Source: Batillaria attramentaria (lineage: Eukaryota > Mollusca > Gastropoda > Batillariidae). From it: DNA of 64,000 nucleotides. A program made the position numbers and the translations under genes. Positions 1 to 11,816 of this stretch are shown here, piece by piece (position 1 is the stretch's first letter; each line of letters starts with the position of its first letter). The DNA is taken from positions 28,501 to 92,500 of the forward strand of contig JACVVK020000289.1 of assembly GCA_018292915.2 (NCBI GenBank), in the 5' to 3' direction. The notes under the pieces were generated by a model. That model was given only the letters and a program-made list of their open reading frames with translations. It ran no database searches and was not told the origin of the DNA.

Positions 1-368
1 TAGGCTTAGTCGGAAGGCAAGTTGAAGTACTTTTGCTGTTCACGAAACATCAGTGCAACCATCCCTCAACAGGGGCGATCCACAGGGTTCGGAAAAAAAA
101 TAAAAGGGGGGGTATATGCATTTGCGTTCGTTTGTGCTTGCGTGTGTGTGTGTGTGTGTGTGTGTAGAATTACATATTTTGGCGGAAAGTCTTTCGGTCT
201 AAAATTCAGTTAGAAAAAATGACATAATCGCCAAATATTGAGCTCCTCGGATAAGATCAAGTTTTTTACTGGTAGTTGATCTTATCAGAGGACTGTTTAG
301 CGTGCCCCTCGGATAAGATCAAAAAAAATTTTGGTCCCGTGGGGGGTCACCTTAAGCGAGGAGTACTG
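1..368. mobile_element. Tigger-like non-autonomous element, copy A (right end)
   Basis: The right part of a short DNA transposon that continues beyond the left edge of the window. It ends in GAGGAGTACTG at 368, followed by a TA at 369-370. The same sequence occurs in inverted orientation as the complete element at 27530-28450, including the GT/CA tract, the AAACATCAGTGCAACCATCCC block and the repeated CTCGGATAAGATCAA motif. It lies just upstream of a PLBD exon, so it is probably intronic. It encodes nothing. Confidence 0.8.
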
Positions 369-447
369 TATCTGTATGTAACTAAAGGTTTACTTAATAC
401 CTCATTTTCGTTTGAAAGTTATACTTCGTATACTTTCCTCGTCACAG

Positions 448-945
448 TTTCGCCTACCTATCGATATCCACTGTGAACGACTACACGTACCGCCTCAACA
501 GCTCCGTACAGGCGTACGCCGCGGGACTGGCAGAGGGGTACATCACACGCGAACTCATCTCCCTTCACTATCAAAACACGGTGGGAAGTTTCTGTCAGCC
601 AAAGACCAGCAAATGTCGGGCACTGGAAAAATTCCTGCGGCAAAATCTGAACTGGGTGAAGGAAAATGTTGATGCCAATCCTGATATTGACTACTGGTAC
701 CAGGTGAGACAAAGAAAAAATTACGCAGATCAGTGCCTCGAATATGTGTTTTAGCCATTAACTCTTGAGAGCCCACACAAAAATCGCAATTTTACTTGAA
801 ATCCTCAGATCACTAGCAGCCCCTTCAAGCCACTATCATGCAATCTACAGCGGTCTCGGGCCCAGCGGGGAAGGCCCACACCTTGCGCAATAGTGGCTTG
901 AAGTGGTTCCGACTGGTGTTCACTGGCAGTGGTTTGTTCTTTTGT

Positions 946-997
<52 letters not shown>

Positions 998-3900
998 CAG
1001 CCTTCAGTCATAGCCAATTATGCCAGCTGACGTCACTGTCCACATGTGTAGGTTCGTCTGTTTTACGAGCAAGTTCGCGGACTTCAGGATGGTTATTCGG
1101 GCAAGCCAGGCCGCATCTCCATGGACGTGGATGATATATTTGGAGTCTAGTAAGTATTTCTAAAGATGCTGACAGATTTTATGTTCACCTTGTGACAGAG
1201 CTAAAAACCTTAGAATGTTTTCCTGTCATAGACGTTCTTATTTCTGTTACCATCATCGACTTTCCCTTCAAACAACGATGTAATGGATACTCCACTTGTT
1301 TCTTCGAATATTTGATTATGACTGAAGGCACGCGTGTGTAGACACGATACGACAATACACTTCTGGGACTCGTCGGTCAGGTATATACCCGAACATCTCT
1401 GACAAGGAAAAGTAGACTGTCGATTCCCGGCGTCGCTTCGCCAAAGACAAAGCTGACGTGGTCGTTTCGCTGATTTTACCGTCTTTCGTAAGAAAATTAA
1501 TAGGCCTACGTGAGTCAGACTGTAAACACCCCCCCCCCCCCCTTCCCCAACAGTTTTCTGCAGATTCAGAATGACGCCGAAGACATACAGAAGTTACTGT
1601 TTGGACCTGACTTCACTGGCCCTACCTTCGGTCACTGCTCTGCAATAGTCAAAGTGTTGCAAGGCAATGGAGGAGTCAAGGACGTGCTGACGGCGCATGA
1701 CACGTGGTCGTCTTACAATACCATGCTCCGCATCCTGAAGTATTATGACTTTTATCTGCGCCAGCGACCTACAGCATCAAGTGAGTTACACTCTGGCTGT
1801 AAATACATCCACTGGCAGATTATGCTACTAGATGACAATGACAAGCGATTATAACAGCTTTTCGTACAGGTAGCATCGTCTGATTGTCAACTCTGAGACT
1901 TTTTTTTAAATTTAACTTTTTCAACTCTCTATGAAACGGATTCATGCTTGTTAAATTTAACTTACAACCAGTCCAGACCTTAAACTCTAGATTCCAACGT
2001 TCAATATTTTCTTGAGTTTTAAAAGTAGGCCTGGTATGATTTTGAGATAGTCCTTTTAGGTGAATTCAATTAAATCAATACCATTGTCAGAGACAGGTAA
2101 TATCTGTGCAAACACATGAAATCTTTTTTGTTTTGTTTTTGGTTTTTGGTTGTTGTTTTTTTTAATTGATGTATCGGGCACCTCTTTTGTTTCATTTCTT
2201 TGTGAGAGATTTCACCTCAGTTACGTTACATTTAGAGCAAAACTAACTGCAGCGTCGCCTTTAATTTTAATTTTGCAGGCCCAGCGTTGGGCAGTTCGTG
2301 GGCCTTTTCCTCCTACCCTGGGACTATGGTGTCCACTGATGACTTTTATGTCCTCTCGTCTGCTATGGTGGGTATCGGTCCTCACAGTATCAGACTCAAG
2401 ACGAGCTACAAAAGTAACACTAACAAAACAAATATAATGCAGCAGCAGTGCTATTAATTCACTGCCGTTCATTGTGTGTTGCGTTTTTGTTCAAAACTGT
2501 GTGGGAAGCGTATCGCACGGAAAACCAGAGAAGCGCAAACCTTACACATAGCAGAGTTTCCGAGGTCACTGTTTCTGTATCTTATTTATATTAAACGAGC
2601 CCTAACCTGGGGTGGGTGGGTGAGTAGGTGGGTGAGGTGGTGTTTCAGGGTGTAACGCCCTTTTCCATCACGTAAGGATGATATCAAAGACGGGGCAACA
2701 AGAAAAAGGCCAGCACAATATTTGGCCCAGGGGGTACCGCGCGTATAAGAGAAGAAATGACATACCTTTGGTCATAAGCTTCCAGAAGAAAGTCTACTTG
2801 CCAGCTTCACTCTTACCCCGACAAGACGATCTTTGCCTTCTTCAGCGTTAGATAGAGTTGCATCATATTCCTTGCTCCGTTCGTGAGGGCCGCCTACGGG
2901 CAGTCTTACGCAGGTCTTTTGCTGACCACCTCAGCTTACATCCAGTGTGTCTATGGGCCACATCTGGACCTGAAGCAAGTCAAGTCAAGTCAAGAATGTT
3001 ATTCAGGATCCCATAGGGGCTTTAAATATTAATTAACACCATCCGTAATAAATGTTCGCCATAAGGCCTTAGCCTAACGTCTTTTCCATTTGCTGTACTT
3101 TCAGGTAACTATGGAAACAACAAACCCAATTTTCAACAACGAACTGTACAAGCAGATAAGGCCGCAGAGCGTGCTGGAGTCCGTGAGAGTAACGGTCGCT
3201 AACCGTCTTGCGGACCATGGAGACACCTGGTGTCAGGCGTTTGCTTCCAATAACAGCGGAACGTATGTCGCATTTTATGTTTACTGTGCTGCGTCAATGT
3301 GAAAATGAGCAAGTCACTCTATGTTGTGTGCTGCCATCGCCACTATGTGTGATGTAAGCAGTGATCAGAACAAGTATACCATTCTGCTGTCCTGGTGTAG
3401 AAGTGCGATTCGTCCATGTTGAATGTTGAGTCGTGAATGTTGAGAGATAGTTTACGTTTATATCACAGTTCTTTAATTATATTAATTTTATGTTGAATGT
3501 TTACAGAAGCTACATTATTGTGTTCAGGTACAACAACCAGTGGATGGTGGTAGACTACAAGCAGTATGACGAACACTTTCACCAGATCCTGCCGGGCTTC
3601 CTGACTGTCCTCGAACAAATACCGTGCGTTTACGTCAGTTTAAATCGTTACAATCGCAAAGTTTCATAAAAACGACAACACTGGAAAATCATGATGCATC
3701 TTTGTCAGATTCGCCCTGCGGTTGCTGGGCAACCTGACGTCACTCATTAACTTAAATGGAAAGTAACCTTGAAAATAATGAAAATGAACAAATCGAGGTT
3801 CACTACCAGAAAGTGTTATCGATACAGCTGGAAAGAAGAGAGATGGTACGTTCTGGCAGGGAACCCTCGAAATCAGATGTACCTTGTGATACCGTATCTA

Positions 3901-5753
3901 GTAAATTTTTACGTACCTAGTGTATGTTACGTTTGTCAAACAGAGGTACTGTCCGTTATGAGGACGTCACAGATGTTCTGCTCAACACGTCTTACTGGGC
4001 CAGCTATAACTTACCGTAAGTGTCTGGTGTATCGGTCCTTACAATAAAGTTTAAACGGGCTTATTAGATCCACGGCGCTTAAATACAAGCAAGCAATAGT
4101 GAATCCCTTACGTGTCCGAACGTAGGTTCAGTTCCACAAGATTCTAAATCAGAAAATGAGATAAATGATATAGCTAGCAAAAGAAAAAAAAGAAGAAGAA
4201 TTTTTGCACAAACCGGTACGGCAGTGACCATATGAACCTTATTGGCTCGCTAACAATATGTCCGCGTGAACTCTACTCTCTAGTTTCCAGCTTACCTACG
4301 CCGGGGTGGCGAACTTAGAAATATACTATGTAGTCGTACTCTCTGAAATGGGTCCAAGATTCGTGTGTACATTTCTGCCTGCAGTCGTCACCGCTTCATA
4401 ATAAAGTAACAAAATAAATACTATCTTTTACAACTATGGCACATTATAGCAGTTTGTACCTCGCGAGGGTTTGTACCTTAATCCGGACGAAGTCATTCGT
4501 CTTCCTCAATGAATGGTTGTTGTTGTTGTTGTTGTTGTTGTTTTGTTTTGTTTTTCTCCTGGGTTGCCTGAGCTGATAAAACTTGGTGGCGTACTTCTAC
4601 ATCTGTCGCGGACGAAGTAAGGTACTCTACCTCAGAACACACGAAGTAACTCCATGTAAAACAGTACGTTACTACGGCCGTTACTAAGAGCAATGAGTCA
4701 TTTTTTTCCGCAAAATGTAGTGCATACTTTTGGCAACATCACAATGAACAAATATTTGGAAGAATCTAACTATTTTGTATCTTTCTAATCAACCCGTGTT
4801 GTTCAAGGACGCATTTATAAATAAATCGAACAGCATGCCTACATTTGAGTTGACAAGTTTAAAAAGTAGCGCCTTCCGAATACTGACGGAAATTCACGAG
4901 TTCTACCGAGTGTTATGTCAACGCAGCTGTCTTGACTTCAAAGGCGGGTCTCTCGAACTTGCCAACTAAGCCCAGGGTGACTCGGATATAGCGGATCGGT
5001 AGTCTTTGATTTGGTCTAGTGGTCTGCCTGCGGATCCTGAGGCATTCGGTTCAAATCCATTTGTAGTCCGGAATTTGGTTCTAGTCAATCGGAAAGCGTC
5101 ATCACATGTCAAGATATGAAAGCTCAGGAATATCAAGGAAAAAGTAAAACAAATCCATCCCATAAACTGTTTGTTTTGTGTGGTTTTGCTGTCTTTATTT
5201 CTTTGTGTCGGTGTGTTTCGGATTGTTCTTGGTTTGCTTTTTCTGTGTGGGGGAGCTGGGGTGGCCGAATGGTAGAGCGTTGGACTTCTAATGCTCGGGA
5301 CGTGAGTTCGTATCCCGGCTGGGGCCAAATATTTGTGCTGGCTTTTTCATCATTTCCCCTTCTTTGATATCACCCGTATGTGGTGGAAAAGGACGTTAAA
5401 CCCCCAAACACCCACCCACCCTGCTTTTTCTGTGGGAGGAGGGGTAGGGTGAGTTGTTTTGGGTTTCGCCTCCCAAAATATATTTAGCATTGAAAGGGTT
5501 GGTAAAAAACAATCCCAAAGTCCTGTCTATAACTGACTTTAAATACAAATACTGAAACATCCAGCTGAGTTAGAACGTTTTCCTTTTGCCTGCAGGTATT
5601 TCTCAGATATTGCGGAGGAAAGTGGTCTGCCAGACATGGTTGCCAAACACGGCGATTTCTTCAGCCATGACCAGAGTCCCCCGGGCCAGAATATTCCGCC
5701 GTGATCACTCTAAAGTTCACGATGTTGACAGCTTGACTCAGCTTATGAGGTAA

Positions 5754-5843
<90 letters not shown>

Positions 5844-5972
5844 TTTAATAAGAATGATACAGTTTCGACAAAATGTAATAGTGGTGTCTGTTGTCCTACG
5901 CTCAGTCGGCTGGGCCATCCGACTGTATTCCCCCCGCCCACCCCCCTGCTCCTCCCCCTCCTAGCACGCACG

Positions 5973-6003
<31 letters not shown>

Positions 6004-6104
6004 AGATGACAGAGGATTATTACGTAGACTCACTTTGGATTTTTTTGGGTTGGGTTTTTTGTTGTTGTTTTTTTGTTGTTGTTGTTGTTTTGCCTTTTGT
6101 TTTC

Positions 6105-6137
<33 letters not shown>

Positions 6138-9100
6138 CTTGGGAGTGGGAGGGGTGTTTGTTTTTTGTTTTTTTTGGGTTTTTTTTGTGATGGTGGTTTA
6201 ACTCTTAAAAGCCGGAGTCTGACCACCCCCTGCCCACTATGTAATAATGAACTAGGCTTTGGTTCTGAGAGGTGGAATCGACATGAAAGTAAGCAGTCTG
6301 GCGGCTCTTTGATTGCATTATCATGTTGCGCCCTTAGAATCAGTCCAGGCCTCAGATTTTGCCCATGGTTGTTTACCCCAGCAGAGTTCCATCATGGACG
6401 TAACAGTGACGGCTCTAGCACAAAGAAAGATGATTTTGACCTTTCGTGCATACTGACGACTCAGTGCAGAGCCTGAGAGGTTGGTTCCCGGGTGGCTCGT
6501 TATGCCGATTTTGACCCGCCTTCTCTGATGTGGATGATATAACTTGAAACTAAAACAACAAACAAACCGGCCCCCGTAGTGTAGTGGGTAGCACGGCTTC
6601 GGACCATGGACCGGGAGACCCGGGTTTGAGTCCCAGCCGAGGCAAGCGGGATTTTTCCTACCTAGGTCGGCTCCTCCCAGAGCGGGTGTGCTATGGGCCC
6701 AATGGGGAGGCTGTTATCACACCTCCTCCGTGGATTCCACCCATTACCTAGTAGAAACACCACTGGAACTGACAAAGAGTTGCGGCAGCAAAAAAAAAAA
6801 AAAAAAAGGAAAATGCCAGAACAACTGAACTTGGATTTTGGTCACCCAGTCAGGATTTAAACAGACTCACGAGCCGGCCGTAGGCAAATTCACGTCAGTC
6901 CACCACTCTAGTTGCCCGTGGTCAGCTTAGTTTGTTCTGACTCAGTGAAAGAAAGAAAAATGTGGTGTATATAGAAAATTCGGTGGCTTTTAAGTAATTT
7001 TTCCATGCCCTACATTCAGTGATGCTCCATGTGTCTTAAAGTCTTGGTATTGTAAGTACATGTACAGTATACGCCGGTTATAAGAAACTCGAGGGGGGGG
7101 GGGGGGGGGGAATTTTTTGGTTTCTTATATCCGAGTTTTCTTATATCTGAAAGTCGGATATAAGAAAGTATTTTGAAAAATATTTCTTATAACCGAGTTC
7201 AGTGAAAAAAAAGGCTTAAAACATTTCTTTCTTCTCAGTTCGTGTATGTTTTGCATTAAATTAAGAAATATCTGGTTTCTCTTAAAGACCTGCACAGAAT
7301 ATATATGTGTAGAGTTAATATACACCCAGTGCGCTTGTGTCCTTCAATGTCAGATTTTTTGTTTGAACGTGAAAATACTGTTTTTGCTTCCCAACTGTAG
7401 CGCTGGCGGTCATGTGGGTAAAGAAAAAACAAAACAAAAAGAAAAAAAACAACCAAACCAACCAACCAACCAACCAAACAAACAAACAAAAAAGAGCTAA
7501 GGAGAGAGAGAGAGAGAGAGAGTTAGATTCAGAGTTATTCAGTGAACAATCTAGTCTTACCAACGAAAAATTTTGGGAACACAAGTTTTATTTTTTTCTT
7601 TTCAAAGTGAATAATGTAATCATGATTATGTACGATTTAAGAATTAAAATAAAAACAGATTGCTGAATGTACTGCCTGTACAACTGTTTAGTAAATAAAA
7701 ATAAAAGTTTTCATTTCTGTCAATGTCTTTTAATTGTTCTCGTTCATGTACATTTACTGTACTGTAGTTGTGCATGCATACTCTTATGCAACGCTAACAA
7801 CACGTTCGAAATGATGACACAGATTACGAAGGTAGATCTTGTGTTTGCTCACTTCTATCCCGGGTAGGGGAAGAGTGGGGGGTGTGACAACCACTTCCTG
7901 GAGATCGGAGATATTGCAGTGTAGACAACAACAGTTGTCTGCAGCAATGTCGCTGCTGCAAATATCTCCACATCTGACCCCCAGGAGCGTGTTGGAAGAG
8001 CGTGATGGCAGATATATTCCCCCAAATCATGCCCAACATAGGCAGAGAATGCTTTATGCTTTCCTCATGTCTACACATCAAATCTACTATTAGTGCTCTT
8101 ATGTTCTCGTGATACTCCTGTGACCCACACACTTCAAAACTTCGGGCTCTGTACAGACAGTTCTCGTCCCCTACAATGTTATCGACTTTTGTGGGTATCC
8201 CGAGTTCTCCTTTAGCTTGGCGTTCTGGCAGAGTGGTTGGCGCCGGAAGACCTAGTCTTCGAGACTGCTGCCTACGCCAGGCAGCAGTCGTGGGCATAAA
8301 ACTTTGCGTCGGTTCTTGCCCCCTCCCTTTAAACTGGACATCATCCACCATCTCTTCCATCCCTTCTTCCTTCTCTCTGTCTTCTTTCATCCCGTCTTTC
8401 CTTTCTTTCCTCTCTCTGTCTTCTTTCATCCCGTCTTTCCTTTCTTTCCTCTCTCTGTCTTCTTTCATCCCGTCTTTCCTCTCTCTGTCTTCTTCCATCC
8501 CGTCTTCCCTTTCTTCCCTCTCTCTGTCTTCTTTCATCCCGTCTTTCCTCTCTCTGTCTTCTTTCATCCCGTCTTTCCTCTCTCTGTCTTCTTCCATCCC
8601 GTCTTTCCTCTCTCTGTCTTCTTCCATCCCGTCTTCCCTTTCTTCCCTCTCTCTGTTTTCTTCCATCCCGTCTTCCCTTTCTTCCCTCTCTCTGTCTTCT
8701 TTCATCCCGTCTTTCCTCTCTCTGTCTTCTTCCATCCCGTCTTCCCTTTCTTCCCTCTCTCTGTTTTCTTCCATCCCGTCTTCCCTTTCTTCCCTCTCTC
8801 TGTCTTCTTTCATCCCGTCTTTCCTCTCTCTGTCTTCTTCCATCCCGTCTTCCCTCTCTCTGCCTTCTCCATCCCGTCTTCCCTTTCTTCCCTCTCTCTG
8901 TCTTCTTTCATCCCGTCTTTCCTCTCTCTGTCTTCTTCCATCCCGTCTTCCCTCTCTCTGCCTTCTTCCATCCCGTCTTCCCTTTCTTCCCTCTCTCTGT
9001 CTTCTTTCATCCCGTCTTCCCTTTCTTCCCTCTCTCTGTCTTCTTTCATCCCGTCTTTCCATTCTTTCTTCCCTCCTGTGTCTTCTTTCACCCATTCTTC

Positions 9101-11773
9101 CCTTTCTTCTTCACCAATCCTGTCTTCTTCTACATCATGTGTGTTTCCCTTTTCTTTCTGCATTGCTCTGAAAAAGTCAGTGATAGTTCTCTGAGATTTA
9201 AGGCTTGCAATGTGCTTTACCAGCAAATCACTGAACATATTAAACGGACTCATGATGTCATCACTGCAACCAGACTGCAAACAGAACTTCTTCAGTTTCT
9301 CTAAATAGTCTAATGCAGAGCTTGTTGAGATTCTTTCTAGTCCTTCCCCACAGTTGTCCTCTTCGTCGGATGCATCTCCGTCGACCACTGTGGAAGTGGA
9401 CGGCGGAGAAGCGCAAGTAGCTGACTCTTCTGTAGCGACGTCATCGTCCACACTGACGTATTCCGATGGGTCGATGTTCCATTCTGCAAACAATCGCGCA
9501 AGGAGAGGCTCTTGTTCCTCGTGATCTTTGGCGTTGTGATCATCCAAGTTGTCGTGTGCACCATCAGCTTTTCTGAAGCCTGCTTTACCAAAGCTGTTGG
9601 CGATTGTCGCAGGTGTGACCTTGTCCCAGGACTGCTTCAGGACACAGACTGCGTCGAGGAGAGAGGGCTTGAAGTCTTTCGCTGATTTTCCTGCGTTGAC
9701 ATGCGCCAGCAACTTGTAGACCACTGCCTTCCTGAAATGCAGTTTCAGGTTATGTATAACGCCAACATCAAGAGGTTGCAGCTTCGACGTAGCATTTGCT
9801 GGTAGGAACAGGATCTTTGTTGCCCTCAAGCTTGGAAGTTTTTGGTGCACCGTACAATTGTCCATCACCAACAGAATTTCTCTGTTTTGCCGGTACATGT
9901 CTCTGTCAAGATCCTGAAGCCATTCCTGAAAGACAGCAGTCGTCATCCATGCGGAGAGGTTCGCGCGGTAGTCAACTAGGAGAGTCGTCAAGTCTTTGAA
10001 ACAACGTGGCCTGTTGAACTTTCCAATAGTCAGGAGGGTCTCTTGTCAGAACCGTCCATATTGGCACACAGCAGAATGGTTATTCTGTCGTTTCGTCAAC
10101 GTTATACACATCCTGTGCCTCGTACTTCCTCAGTGTTGGCAGAAGGACATTCTGAACCCATGCATCAGTCACCTCTTCATCAACACAAGCCCTTTCTCCA
10201 CTCACAGCTTTGAACGAAATTCCATGTCTTTTTTTCCATCGATGTAACCACCCGTCAGAGCATTTCCAGTCTGACAACGAACATGCTGCCAGTTCTTCCG
10301 CCTTCGTTTTCAACATTTCTCCGTCGACAGGGATGTTTTGTGACCTGCACATCCGTGTCACAGTAAATCAGTTATTTGTTTAACTATGCATAACATGGGA
10401 GGATTGTGCTTTTATAATCAGGGGGTCGCCCCATCTTTTTAAATCTGTTAATAAAAGAACCCTCTCCCCCTCCGCTTTCACCAAACCATTTTTAACCTAG
10501 CGCTTGGGGTTGCGAGAGTGTGTGAAACCACTCCTCAAGTTTAGTGAGTATGGAATACATGAGACACACAGAGAGACACACACACGCGCGCACAGAGAGA
10601 GAGAAAGAGGGAGAGAGAATTCCCTTGTATTTAAAGGATATATTGAAAGTGCATTATGTATCAACTTTTGATCTATAAAACACTCTTCCCAATAGAATAT
10701 GATATGCGATGCTTTCCATGTCTAATTTGGCTTAAAAAAGCTGCAAATTAGCTTTTTTTCTGTTGGGAGGGTTAAGGGGGTTGGAGGAAAGATGGACCAC
10801 GTATATTGTCAAAGAAAGGAATTGATCAACAGTTAGTCTAATTCTCCTTAACGCAAGCCCTGTAGACAGAGACAGGCATACAGAGAGAGAGAGAGAGAGA
10901 GAGCCAAAAAACAAAATAATAATAAAAACAACATATAACAATAGAACAACAAAAATGCATCACTTATCACGGATCACATTAACAATAATAATAATAATAC
11001 AGTAATGATAATAATAATAATAATAGTGAGACAGAGAGACTGAGGGGGAGAGACTGGGGGGGGGGGGGGGGGCGGGGGGGCAAAACATACCGTGTTGCTG
11101 CGAACCAATTCAAAAGCTCTGTGTCCACAGATTCGAGTTTCGGTCCTCTGTTGCGCTTCATGTCTGGGTTTTTACTGGTTTCATATTGCTGCAAGTATTT
11201 CTGCTTGTCCTTTATGATTTTGGACAGCGTAGAAGCAGGGACACTTAGCTCAGTGGCAATTGTTTTCCTCTGTTTGCAGGGATTCTTCTCCACATAATCA
11301 ATAATTTCAAATTTTCTCTTCAGAGAAAGTGATTGTCTCACTTTCTCCGCCATTGCTGCTATAGAGTTTCTTAGAATGAGTGAAATTTTCTTGGAAATGT
11401 ACTTTCGGTTTCTTAGAATGAGTGACATTTTCTTGGAAATGTACTTTCGGTTTCTTATATCCGAGTTTTTGTATCAAGTGGGACAAGAAATTTGCTTTCC
11501 TAAAACCGAGTTTTCTTATAAGCGAGTTTCTTGTATCCGAATTTTGTAATACATAATAAAGAAGAGTTTGGCCGGGGGGAAAAAATTCGTTGGCAATAAC
11601 CGAGTTTTCCTATATCCGAGTTGCTTATATCCGGCGTATACTGTATTGACATAAGTATCAGCGCCACACTCTCAATTCCACATGAATGGTGCGTCAGATA
11701 CTAGTTTGAGTCAAGTCCGGGAGCGGCCCCGGGATATTGATCTTGAACGGCCCAGCACACGTGATGTTGATGC

Positions 11774-11816
<43 letters not shown>

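Larger units (their letters stand above)
7065..11643 (-). mobile_element. Tigger/pogo-type DNA transposon, 4.6 kb, TA duplication
   Basis: The ends are inverted: CAGTATACGCCGG at 7065 and CCGGCGTATACTG ending at 11643. Each is flanked by TA (7063-7064 and 11644-11645), the usual target duplication of Tc1/mariner/pogo elements. Both ends carry several subterminal copies of a TTATATCCGAGTT-like motif (7130-7200 and 11450-11635), plausible transposase-binding repeats. The contents, on the minus strand, are a CENP-B-like helix-turn-helix exon, a second HTH, a DDE domain, an acidic/basic minisatellite and an OTU-like remnant. It is inserted in the last PLBD intron, opposite to that gene. Frameshifts and a deletion in the transposase mean this copy is not autonomous. 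Confidence 0.92.

Noticed and set aside
5247..5330. tRNA-Arg gene
   Set aside because: A box and arms are degenerate and a SINE body follows; the same unit is repeated at 62625 and in truncated form elsewhere.
8346..9115. CRISPR-like regular repeats
   Set aside because: Contiguous, variable-length units without spacers in a eukaryotic transposon; a minisatellite.
8176..9194. Two long plus-strand Ser/Leu/Phe-rich open frames
   Set aside because: They are the antisense of the charged minisatellite in the Tigger element; no domain or splice context.
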